Shown: positions 54,521 to 64,000 of the stretch, in pieces
How positions within the stretch are numbered: position 1 is the stretch's first letter
Layout: each line of letters opens with the position of its first letter
Origin: Undaria pinnatifida
Lineage: Eukaryota; Sar; Phaeophyceae; Laminariales; Alariaceae
NCBI GenBank assembly: GCA_012845835.1
Contig: JABAKD010000021.1
Coordinates: 1,253,185 to 1,317,184 of the forward strand
DNA: 64,000 bases
Direction of reading: 5' to 3'
Notes under the pieces: model-generated
The model's input: the letters and a program-made list of their open reading frames with translations, nothing else
What the model was told of the DNA's origin: nothing
Databases searched by the model: none
Program-made: the position numbers and the translations under genes

Positions 54521-57000
54521 TAGACCCTAGGAACTGGCTAAGAATGGCATTGGACTAACAGAGGGTATCACGTCCATCATCAATGGCACCTGGGAAAGAA
54601 CGCAACATGGCGAAGAAATCAGGGCGGTCTTATGCCATCTTGTGATGGCCATTAGAAAGCCCACAACTTTCAATACGATGATGGCCAAACCCAGACTTCA
54701 GTCTCTTGGGCATGACGCTCCCCCTTCCGCCCCTCCCCCATTCCTCCCTTTCCCCCTCCCCCCTCCCCCCCTCCCCCACTCCCCTCCCCGCCCCCCCCCC
54801 GTATATTGCACTTCGACTCGTATTCTGTATTAGGTGTCCCACTGGTCCCAGCAAAGCTGACTGTGTTCTGTTTGCCTGGTCGAGTCTTGCAGTCGTTTTT
54901 TCGTGAGGATTGAACACGCTGACTTGCGGCGATTTGGTGTGGTAGTGGCAGATACCTGGCATGTACGCGTCACACATACCATATACACCTGACACCATAA
55001 ACATCACCCACAGATGCCCGCTTATGGGTTATGCCCAGCCTATGGGCTACGCCAACTCTCGTTCTTACTCGGCACCCTACGCACGATGCACCAGGTACCA
55101 GAAAGTGTACGAGGTATCGGCGAAATGTACGAAAATTCAATGACCATTTGGTAATCATTATGAAGACAATACGGTACTTATAATTACGTCGGTGTTGTGG
55201 AAGTCGGAGTATTTTTCGTCGAGCAGCAGCAACGAGCTCTTTTCTTCGAAATTTTCATTGAGAGCTTACTCTGGACTATGCGAGACACCCCTACCTGGAG
55301 CTCTGAAGTGCAGGATGCAATCATGCACACGGATAACGCCCCTGCCAAGCCAGTGCAAGCGCCAGCCACGAAAGCCTTTGCGGGAGGGTGTCTGTGGTAT
55401 AGCTGGTAGCTCCGAATTTCCATCGCGTCTTCTTGTTGAGAAAGAATTTGGATGGAGAATTACTTGATAAAAAATAAAGCCACCCCGCGCGGAAATTTAA
55501 GGATCGTTTGATATTGATATCAATTATACGAAGGTCTTTAAAATTCGGTCGATAAAGGGAATACGAGAACTTCATCGAAAACAGATCAGGAGTCGGCATC
55601 AGTAAGCACCATCATGCTGATTTCACAAGCATCGTACTTGGGGTGGAGACAAACACCGGCTGGAAAACTTAGCTAGCTCACCACCGCCGCTGTGGTTGTT
55701 GTCTCACCTTGCTTGTTGAGCATCGCGTCGAGATGTCTGAAGACAAGTGGACCTCGGGCAGCAGCAGCCAGGAGGAGCAGCCAGCAGCGCGAGCATTCTG
55801 TTGAAAAATGAAAAGTTGGGAAAGGAAATTTCAGAACGAAAAGAATCGTATATTTTTATGTGTGTTGTGGTTGGGGGCCAATGAAAAACTTGTGTCTAAG
55901 CCAGCGGCTGGTCCATTCACGCTTTCACGCCTCTTCGGTTGCTGGCTGCTTGCGAGGCCGTGTCGAGGATGCGCTGTAGCGCAGATGTGAGTAACCGAAA
56001 TTGCTAATCAGGCTCGCATCAAAATAAAGGCCCGTACCGTAGCGTGGAGGCGAGAGAAGAGCCTGCTTCAACACTACAACAAGCAGTGGCCCCAGATCTG
56101 AGAGTTGAATCCAGGGCGGGAGGTAAAATAAAAAGCGCGAAAATGCAGAATCAATCCTCTTAGATGCTTGGTAGATGGGACGAGGGATGAGAAAAACAAA
56201 ACGAAACCGAAAAACGACTCTTGTGTGAGATTTTTCTGTGGGAATATACTTCCGGCGCTGACCCCACCGGCTGGCGGCCAGTTTTGGAAGATCAGAGTTG
56301 ACAAGCAATTGGAAAGCTCCGCAACGGGGTCGTACCACGAGTCATCCATATGCTGAGCCTCGAAGGTTGGCGGCACACCCTCAGCAGCTAGGTTCGAGCA
56401 GCAGTAGTATGTATTTTTTCGTTGTTTTCTCGTCGTCAATCAGTCATCTGACCGTCTCAAAACCGAACCAAGGAAACGGAAAAAAACGGTTGGGAAGCCG
56501 AAAAACGAAGACAACCAGCATAATAATCATAACAACAACGTTAACCCTGTTTGGCAGTAAAAAAACAAACAGGTGCTGCGGGTGTGGACTCCAATCACGC
56601 CCACCCAGCTTTGGCTGCAGCCAACTCACACAGCTGTTTGGACCTACCTGCTTGCTCGTTTCCATACCGATACCAACCCACAAACCACAGCACGCCACAC
56701 GCAACGCTAGTTATTCGCAGCAGCGAACAAAAAAAGAAGGACAGAAAAAAAAACGGAAATGCCGAACATTTCCGAAACTTCGAGTACCTGCCGGATCCCC
56801 TCACAGCTCACAAACTCCAGGCGCCGAGGCCCGCGCTGATCAGTTCATTCGAACAGCGCCGATTCTTGGCTGCCAGCCTCACCGTGTGTGTGCTGGCTTA
56901 CTGCTGTATGCCAGCTGCGATCGAGCAACCATGACCTATATCTTCAAGTAAGAGAGGGAATACATTTATCGTAAAAACTCGCGTTCAAAGACAGAAGACG
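54521..57000. other. Unassigned DNA
   Basis: No supported gene. A family E copy lies at 56,020-56,190 and a C-rich tract at 54,720-54,800. The frames at 56,298-56,951 overlap on both strands. Confidence 0.4.
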
Positions 57001-57004
57001 AGTA

Positions 57005-57009
57005 TTATT

Positions 57010-57108
<99 letters not shown>

Positions 57109-57225
57109 AACTGTTGTTTGTTGTTGTTGTCACATTAACTCGCATAATCAAGTCCGCGGTCACAGGACAGGCTCCAGTCACTCTGAAGCTGAGGAATACC
57201 CTAGGGAAAAAACACAAACAACCTA
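57005..57225 (+). repeat. (TTG)n, about 35 units, joined to family D
   Basis: A long pure TTG tract (57,010-57,108) runs into TCACATTAACTCGCATAATC and AGGCTCCAGTCACTCTGAAG, again joining the microsatellite to family D. Confidence 0.85.
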
Positions 57226-57760
57226 AGGTATATACCGGCATAGCAGCAGCACAGCTACTTAGTGTCGATGATAACCCACAGCCACGGATCCAATGGACTC
57301 ATCATACTGGATGGAGCGCTGCGCAGGGTGGATCCGCTTGTTGTTGTGCTGTTGTGACCAATTCACAACGTTCTGATAACAAAATCACTGCACATGATCC
57401 GTGCATACGATTTAGAACAGGCGCACACATTGTACACCATACAAGCTGGTCGCCATAAAAATATCTGAAAGAGAAGTTGAGCACATCGGTGACATTGTCG
57501 TTAAAAAGTATGTACGTATGTACATGATAATTATGAGAGTTGTGGAGGACTGCTGTACATAGAATGGTGGAGTCCAAGATTTCCGATTTTGTCTTTTGTA
57601 ACGGTTACGTCCCCTTATCCCTAATTCACATGACTTTCCAACATATTGTGAACTCCATGGCTGAGAAGGAGAAGCTGCGCAAGTGTGCTGCTGGTGTGGT
57701 AGACGATAGGACAGCCCGTAGATCTGAGCAACATCGCGACTTCACTACTCTGAGGAGACA

Positions 57761-57916
57761 ATGGAGGGCGATGGAAGTGGAAGAATGAGCTCGGGTAACG
57801 GCGCTGGTGGGGTGGAGATGGATTTGCAGGCCTTGGTGATGGGGAGCGAGAGCCTTCTGTCCCATATCGCTCGTCCGGATGGCATCCCTCGGCTTACGAA
57901 GAGCTTAGCTGAGATT
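57761..57916 (+). CDS. NUP93-like exon 1
   Basis: 52 codons with donor GAGATT|GTGAGT. A different frame on the same strand (57,563-57,788) overlaps the start and is probably untranslated leader. The Gly/Ser-rich first 18 residues are followed by the helix DLQALVMGSESLL. Confidence 0.6.
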
Positions 57917-60900
57917 GTGAGTGTTCTCGCGTGCTTGTGTTGACCTATAGCAAAGTATCGGGGTCGGCATTGCTGAGTGTGTCGTAGCGCCGAGTGTATA
58001 CCATGCTTCCGCCACTAATGTGCTCTGTACAGGGGGCGTGTACCGTGCGCTGAGATCGCACGAGGTTGGTGTGCTGTGCAAACGGCCACTCTCTCAGCAT
58101 GTCCACAGTTTAAAATATCAGTATTCGTGCTGGTAGTGGCTGTAGCTTCTGTACCTGTGGTGCTTGCCGGTGATGCTGCCCTGCTTCTGTGCTGTGCGGC
58201 TGCTGTGCTGCTGCTGTGCTGAGCTATAGCGGTATCCTGTGTGATCGCTGGCGTATGTATGGTACTTGCACTGAAAGCTCGTACCGTTGCACCCTGTAGT
58301 TCATGACCAAATCAGACTGCATCGTCGCTGGTGATCCCCCATTCGACATCGATTGGATACTCGTAGCAACAAGCCATCAATCATCGAGCGGCAGGCAGAC
58401 GACGGAAGGGCCCAATCGCTTTGCACGGACGATCGTCATTAGGAAACAGGCTACTCGTAGCCAGCAGGGCTGGGTACTGGTGCAGTATATACTGCCAGTA
58501 TATGTGTGCTGGCAGTATACTGGCATTGGTACTCGCTGAGAGAACGAGTAGATTTGACGAGTACCACATGTATATTTGAACTTTTACGAACATGCGTACG
58601 TTTAACTAAATGCCATCCCATCCTAATGGAGAACCTCATCAATGAAGAAACGAATTAACGCGAGAGGGGGTTGGGCGGGGGGATGGAGACGGGGATTTGC
58701 ACACGGTCGACGAGTTTTGTTTCCCGCTACCAACCCAAACCCATACTTGCACCAGATTGTCGTGGGTGGTGAAGCGAAAGTGCTAAAAGAACTCGCCTAC
58801 GGCGCTGCCCTCTCCCCGCAACAGCAGTATACTGGCGTAATCCAGTGTTCTGGCTGCGAATTGCTACCAGGTACTACAGTTGTAGTATGTTATTGTTCTC
58901 ACACTAACTCGCATCGTCAAGTCCGTGGTCACAAGACAGGCTATATTGTACTGCCTGCGCCAGCCAGTACCCAGCCCAGGCTCGTTGCATATCGCACAAC
59001 TGCTTCTCAATTACCATGGCGTGGACGTGGGCCGTTGTACTCGTGGCACGTTCGATGGCTGACATTTTCACGAAGTATAACTACAGCGTTCAAATGCCAA
59101 CATCAGGCATCGGTATGGCCTACCAAGTATTGCTTTTAGGGCGGTTCGGCTCACTCTAGCAGCAGCAGTATTGAAAACCTTGCTCAACATCGAACAGATC
59201 AGATGATCACATCCATCCCCATTTAATGGCATTTGACTGTATGATGCACTGCTTTACTCGTAGAAATTTCGGGGCAATATAGATTCCTTTTTTGCAGGGC
59301 TGTTCACGGGTCATGACCCGGCCCACGGGTCGGGTCAGAACGCGAAGAAAATGTCGTGGTTCAAGTCGGGGCGGATCGGGAGGTGTTTGGACTCTCTCAG
59401 GTCAGATGCGGCCCCTGTGTCACATCACGGGTCGAATCGGGTCACCCTGACCAGATCCGACCCGTGAAACGCCCTGCTTTTTTGCACGTCTTCAAAATCT
59501 CGACATCTAGACCACGCTGGCTGGATGGGATGTTTATGACACGGCTCTTGCGCACATGTTTGCTGGTTGAGATTCGTGTGGCACGGCTGTTGCACAACAC
59601 GTCGTCCACGGCAAATGCAGGACTAGACCATCTAGATCGTTTTAATAGATCATCTAGATCGTGATGTATCCGACGTGTGAACCTCATCTGAAACAGACAC
59701 TAAAACTTTTTTTTTCCAGTGAAAACGATAGCCACAAGACACGGGCAGACCATAGGTAAAAGAGAGGGCCGGACGCTTACCCAGTTGTAGGTGCTAGGCA
59801 CCAGGTATATATTACTATTGGTAGTCAACGCTCTGAATTGCTGCCGCAGCGTCGCAATTCTGTATGTTGTCCGAGTTTTGTCATGCGCTGTCGGTAGTAG
59901 TGGTAGCAGCAGTGAATGCCTTGGCTGCGCATCACGCGTGTGCGGGCCGGGCCGTCCCCGAGACAGCCCTCATTTTTCCCCGTACAACAGTGCTACTATT
60001 AATATTAGTAGTATGTATACGAGAATGCTCGTCGTGGAGTATACGAACCTTGCGTTTGCGCGCGTGCACGACGACACCGTGAACTGTTGTCTTGCTTCTC
60101 GACAACAATATGTACTTCGAAGTACTAGTTGGCCGTAAGGCATTCACAGTATGTTCTGTGCGGTATTTAGCGTGTTTTTTAAGCTTCTTGTGTCTGATTG
60201 GTGCGTTTGTGTTTCACGATGAGGCGTTTTCTTGTCGAGAAACGCTATTAATAGTGTCAGTTGGCCGCTTCGCCACTCCCAACTAACCAAGAGCCGCAAA
60301 GACCAGCGAACTCTGGCTGCTTCGCCGCCTAACCAATAGCCAGCCGTCGAGCCCGACTTCCTCGTAGTTCGCTACCCTTCTACTATCTAACAACTACCAG
60401 GTACGTATTAATAGTTCAGTTCAGCCGATTCACAACTTCACCTGTTTCGTGTCCGAACGTAATGTACCCAGGAACGGGGATCGCTGAGGATGGGAGCGGA
60501 GGCGTCTGCCCGAAGCCGTCGGGAGGCGTTATCGCTGGGTATAACGGCCGAAGTTGCCGAGCAGAAACAAGAGCTCAAGGGGGGGGTGAGTTATTTACAG
60601 TTTTGGACCTGCACCCGGTTGTTGGGGGGGGGCGGGGTACGTTTTGGGAGACAACTATTTGAAATTGTGTGGACCGTGTTGTTCAGTAGGAAAAATGCTG
60701 AGGGAAACATGCTATGGTTTTTGAAACGGCCGGCGTTGCTGCTATACGTTGCGTGGTTACATGGTGGCATGGTGGTGTCATTGTTTTTGTCGTTTATCTT
60801 CCGGTTCGGAGCAAGTGTTCACTGTTGGGTGTAACGGCCGAAGTTGCCGAACGGAAACAAGCTCAAGGGGGCATTTTCCAGCAATTTACCTTGACTGACG

Positions 60901-63553
60901 CCAAACTACCTGGTTTTGGTGTGGAACGCTTGGTTTTGGCACTTTTGACCGATGTAGAAAACCGTGGCTGACCGTCTCCTGGCATGGTTACAAGGGAGGG
61001 GTGAGTCAGTGATGAAGGGAAATCTGTCGCGGTTGTGGTAACCATCGGTGTTGTTGTTGCGGCCTTGTTGCGGTATTTTCTGCTTGAATCACGGGTTGCA
61101 TACCGTATCGTACATAGTTCGGTTCTCGACATCGATGGTATCGGTTGGTGGAAACGGTCGAGCTGTCGGAGTAAGGCCAAGAGCCGGAGGGAGGGGTAGA
61201 CCTTTGTTGAGTGCTCTCTGTTGCCTTTGTCGAAACGCTCTTGTGTCGTAGTGTTTCGTGTACACAATACTTCGCTCTGCCCCGCTTTCAGTTGTGTCTG
61301 CCATTCGGCCCAGCTTTGCTTAAATGACTGATAGTCCGCGCTAACCCCTCGTTATATCTTCATTTCGAGAAATTGCACAGGCGGTTAAGATTACGGTTGT
61401 GTCATTCAATGCATTTAATTTTTTTGTCGATGTCGGGCCAAGGTTCATACTGCCCTCCTTGCTTTTCGTCACTGACATGTACGGGTTACCAGTAGCGTTT
61501 GTTGGTTCTTATGATGCGTGATCCGTGTGGGACTCAACCTTTCAGTTTCCATCCATGTTTTTTGGGGACAAAAACAACGTGGAAATAGAGTAAGGAACCT
61601 TTTGGGACTTCGGGAGGGAAAAAATGACGAATTACTGAACTGTCGGTTACAGCGTCCTTCACACGAAGCAATGCGGGGCTGCTAGATTAGATGAGGACGG
61701 TGATACGGTTTCCCAAACTCTACTGTAAGTAGCTGCAAGACGTCGACATAGATAGCCTGCACTGTCCTGTGCTGCATGCTCGCGCAATGATATCGACGCG
61801 CTTATGCCTTTGTTTTATCGCTGTACATGGGCCTCGAGAAAGCGTAAGAGGGGGAAAGGTGCTGCAAGCAAGTGGCGGTCTAACTATTACAGAGTCGGCC
61901 GCACCAACCAGCCAGGGCTGCCAGTGTATGAGATGTATCCAATCTGCGTTGTGGGCAGCTGTACGATGCCCGAGCAGCGTGATGTGGGCAGCTGTACGAT
62001 GAGCAGCAGGATGACGTAGCGCTGATATGTGGTGCCGCACCTACCTCTCCTGTGTTTTATTTTACCCTGTTACTATCAATACTGACAAGTAAAAACGTTC
62101 CACACTAATTCTAAGATGCTTGCACCAAAACGTGGGTGCAATTGCGAAGGCGTTGGCCCTTTTAGGAACTTGATTCATCTTCATTATAGTGTGTAGACCA
62201 AAAAGCGACGAGGGCGATCTAACCAAGCGTCTAGCAAAACCTTGAGGAAAACTGAGTATCGTCGTGCCTCACCGTTTGTCTCAGACTTGATTGTATCTTC
62301 ATTATAGTGCACAGACAGAAAAGCGACGAGCGCGATCTAACCAAGCGTCTATGAAAAATACTTGAGGAAATCCGAGTATCGTCATGCCTCGCGCTTGTCT
62401 CACGGACTTGATTGTATCTTGATTATAGTGTACAGACCGAAAAGCGACGAGCGCGATCTACCCAAGCTTGTAAGGAAAAAATCTTGGGGAAATCCGAGTA
62501 TCGTCATGCCTCACGCTTGTCTCACAGACTTGATTGTATATCGATTATAGTGTACAGACCGAAAAGCAACGAGCGCGAGCTAACCAAGCGTGTGCGGGAA
62601 AAGCTGGAGGAAATCCGAGTAGCATGCCATGCCTCGCGCATGTCTCACAGCGTCCTGCTTTGTAGTCCGAACACATCTCCTACACGGAGCAGCTATTTGA
62701 TAGGAGTGCGTCATGTGGCCGATGTTGTAATCTTTCTTTTTTCCGTCAATTTTTGCGTCTCAAGTCCCAAAGGAGCTCTTAACCTCAGCAACCTATCCCA
62801 CGCTAATCCCATGGGCGCGCTACGATGGAGGTGGCAGGTTTTGGACGTGCGCTACGATCGAGGTAGCACTTTTCGTCTGAAATTGTTTCTGAATGACTGG
62901 GCTCCTTAACCCAAAATCGTCAGGAATAGGTCATTTTTCTCTTTTGCGTGATTCTCGTCGTGTACATAGGCCATGGGCTTTTTTGTCCGGTCTTGTAGCA
63001 GTTTTTTTCTTCTCCAAATCAGTTTTTGTCTTGGAGAGGCCTTAGGCTCCGAAATTGAGGTGCCTCAGAAAAAAAGTGGTGAACCTCTATCGTCGCACGC
63101 GTCTTTGTGGGCCAAATGGTATTTTAGTAGGACGCGCTTCTCAACTGAGCAACATCAAATATATTTGGAACCCGGTTTTTCCCCCTAGTGACGAATTGCC
63201 TGTAAACCTAGCCCGTGGGCTTGTCCATCGATCCTAGCCCTAACCCCAACCCTAATGTTTTGTCATGTTTATAGTTGAGCTTTGGGTGCGAAGTATGGAA
63301 CTCCCGAAGTGAAATTTTTCGGGGGGGAAATGGTCCACACGTACGTCTTAGCATACGTCTATGGTCCCGAATCCCGAAAAGCGGAAGCACAGTTTTTTCT
63401 AAGGAGGCGTATTTTTCGTTGTTTTGTGGCGCACCCCAGAGCATGCTGGCGCGCAACAGGTTCGACCCCGAAGCTTTGGTGCGTGTGGTGAACGCCGTCC
63501 AGCTCAGGGTGGGCTTTCAGCCGCTTCAGCCCCTCGGAGAGACCGACATCGAG
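57761..63553 (+). CDS. NUP93: NUP93-like nucleoporin, 5' part (three exons; continues beyond window)
   Basis: NUP93 is a scaffold nucleoporin of the inner ring of the nuclear pore complex. Exons 57761-57916, 60472-60585 and 63440-63553 each keep phase 0 and have GT..AG ends, giving the first 128 residues. Exon 1 reads MGSESLLSHIARPDGIPRLT, close in layout to the NUP93 start, where a short helix is followed by a P and R(N/S)LxEI. Exon 3 reads NRFDPEALVRVVNAVQLRVG, then FQPLQPLGETDIE, which lines up with the FEPLEPVKDTDIQ block of animal NUP93. The large alpha-helical remainder must lie to the right. The start could be the ATG at 57,761 or 57,785. The assignment rests on remembered family sequence. 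Confidence 0.65.
58885..58945 (+). repeat. Dispersed repeat family D, short copy
   Basis: TTGTTCTCACACTAACTCGC and CAAGTCCGTGGTCACAAGAC, inside intron 1 of the nucleoporin gene. Confidence 0.6.
60472..60585 (+). CDS. NUP93-like exon 2
   Basis: 38 codons, acceptor ACCCAG|GAACGG, donor GGGGGG|GTGAGT. It reads ERGSLRMGAEASARSRREAL and AEVAEQKQELKGG, a charged helix fitting the segment between the two recognised blocks. A decayed copy of its second half lies at 60,825-60,880. Confidence 0.6.
60825..60880 (+). pseudogene. Decayed copy of NUP93-like exon 2 end
   Basis: TAACGGCCGAAGTTGCCGA, then CGGAAACAAGCTCAAGGGGG, repeats the exon 2 end 290 bp downstream in intron 2, with small changes and no good donor. 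Confidence 0.7.
62178..62650 (+). repeat. Tandem repeat, four units of about 115 bp
   Basis: Each unit has AAAAGCGACGAGCGCGATCT, AACCAAGCGT, GAGGAAATCCGAGTATCGTC, ATGCCTC and GACTTGATTGTAT. It lies in intron 2 of the nucleoporin gene. Confidence 0.85.
62850..63102 (-). mobile_element. MITE family A, complete copy
   Basis: Left ACGTGCGCTACGATCGAGGT; right ACCTCTATCGTCGCACGCGT; body in reverse with TTAACCCAAAATCGTCAGG and ACATAGGCCATGGG. It is in intron 2. Confidence 0.75.
63440..63553 (+). CDS. NUP93-like exon 3
   Basis: 38 codons, acceptor CACCCCAG|AGC, donor ATCGAG|GTAAGA. It encodes the most diagnostic block (FQPLQPLGETDIE). The next exon lies outside the window. Confidence 0.65.
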
Positions 63554-63747
63554 GTAAGATTCCATGATGTTGCGCGCTGGTGCTTTTTGTGCTCGCTGTC
63601 TTTATTGTTTCCTTTCCTTCGCCCGATCGTTGATTCCGCAATATGTTCGTTCCTTTGTGCAAGCGGGTTATTTCGTCTTGTTGTAAGTTGGTGTTATGGC
63701 GTCGTCATTTCGTTAGTTTGTTCGTGGGTTCCACGAGTCAGTGACGC

Positions 63748-64000
63748 ATTATTTGACATTTCCAACCATTTCCCCCCAGTGGCGTCACTAGGGGGCACTC
63801 ATCGGTATATTATATTTCCTGTGGGTTAGGGTTAGGGTTAGGGTTAGGGTTGGGGTTGGGGTTAGGGTTGGGGTTAGGGTTAGGGTTGGGGTTTGGATTA
63901 GGATTAGGTTTAGGGTTGGGGTTGGGGTTGGGGTTAGGGTTGGGGTCAGGGTTGGGGTTAGGGTTGGGGTTAGGGTTAGGGTTGGGGTTAGGGTTGGGGT
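63748..64000 (+). repeat. Lead-in module plus degenerate TTAGGG array, runs off the edge
   Basis: CATTATTTGACATTTCC, CCCCAGTGGCGTCACTAG and GGGGGCACTC precede about 28 units of TTAGGG, TTGGGG, TCAGGG and TTAGGA from 63,826 to the window end. The degeneracy and the intron position show it is interstitial, not a chromosome end. Confidence 0.85.

Noticed and set aside
57563-57788. A separate small protein ending just after the NUP93-like start
   Set aside because: It overlaps the start in another frame, has no recognisable motif and is more likely leader sequence.
63826-64000. Chromosome end (telomere)
   Set aside because: The units are degenerate, lie inside a nucleoporin intron, and share a lead-in module with another internal array.

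Overview
The window looks like nuclear DNA of a eukaryote with long, intron-rich genes and heavy repeat load. A stramenopile, most likely a brown alga, fits best. The evidence is a multi-exon membrane sulfotransferase, a NUP93-type nucleoporin, long CAG/CAA tracts, Ty1/copia and hAT remains and TTAGGG-type arrays. The lineage call is inference; no marker gene proves it.

Only two host genes can be built with confidence. The first is a seven-exon sulfotransferase on the minus strand (41,351 down to 29,468; about 568 residues). All six introns have GT..AG ends and every junction keeps the reading phase. Its introns hold a broken LINE, several microsatellites and decayed copies of its own exon ends. 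The second is the 5' part of a NUP93-like nucleoporin gene on the plus strand (exons at 57,761-57,916, 60,472-60,585 and 63,440-63,553), which runs off the right edge.

The rest is layered repeats. From left to right: a low-complexity open frame at the left edge; a long inverted repeat with poly-C/poly-G (2.9-4.5 kb); a degenerate CAATAGG/ATCGATA array (5.4-6.4 kb); a broken hAT transposase end (7.6-8.1 kb); an island built almost wholly of CCACGG/CCGTGG/CCGCGG words (8.8-9.8 kb); an old copia element (9.8-15.1 kb); a MITE-rich zone (15-26 kb) with a three-level nest around a whole-looking 372-bp TRIM; a 70-bp satellite (22.1-22.8 kb); a gene-poor stretch (25.8-29.4 kb); the sulfotransferase gene; more dispersed repeats and VNTRs (42-57 kb); then the nucleoporin gene, whose third intron contains degenerate TTAGGG repeats.

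Two themes run through the window. Small elements nest inside each other with readable target-site duplications (TTAA, CGGATGA), and both host genes carry decayed partial duplications of their own exon-intron junctions inside introns. Short palindromes, above all TACC(A/T)GGTA, are far commoner than chance.
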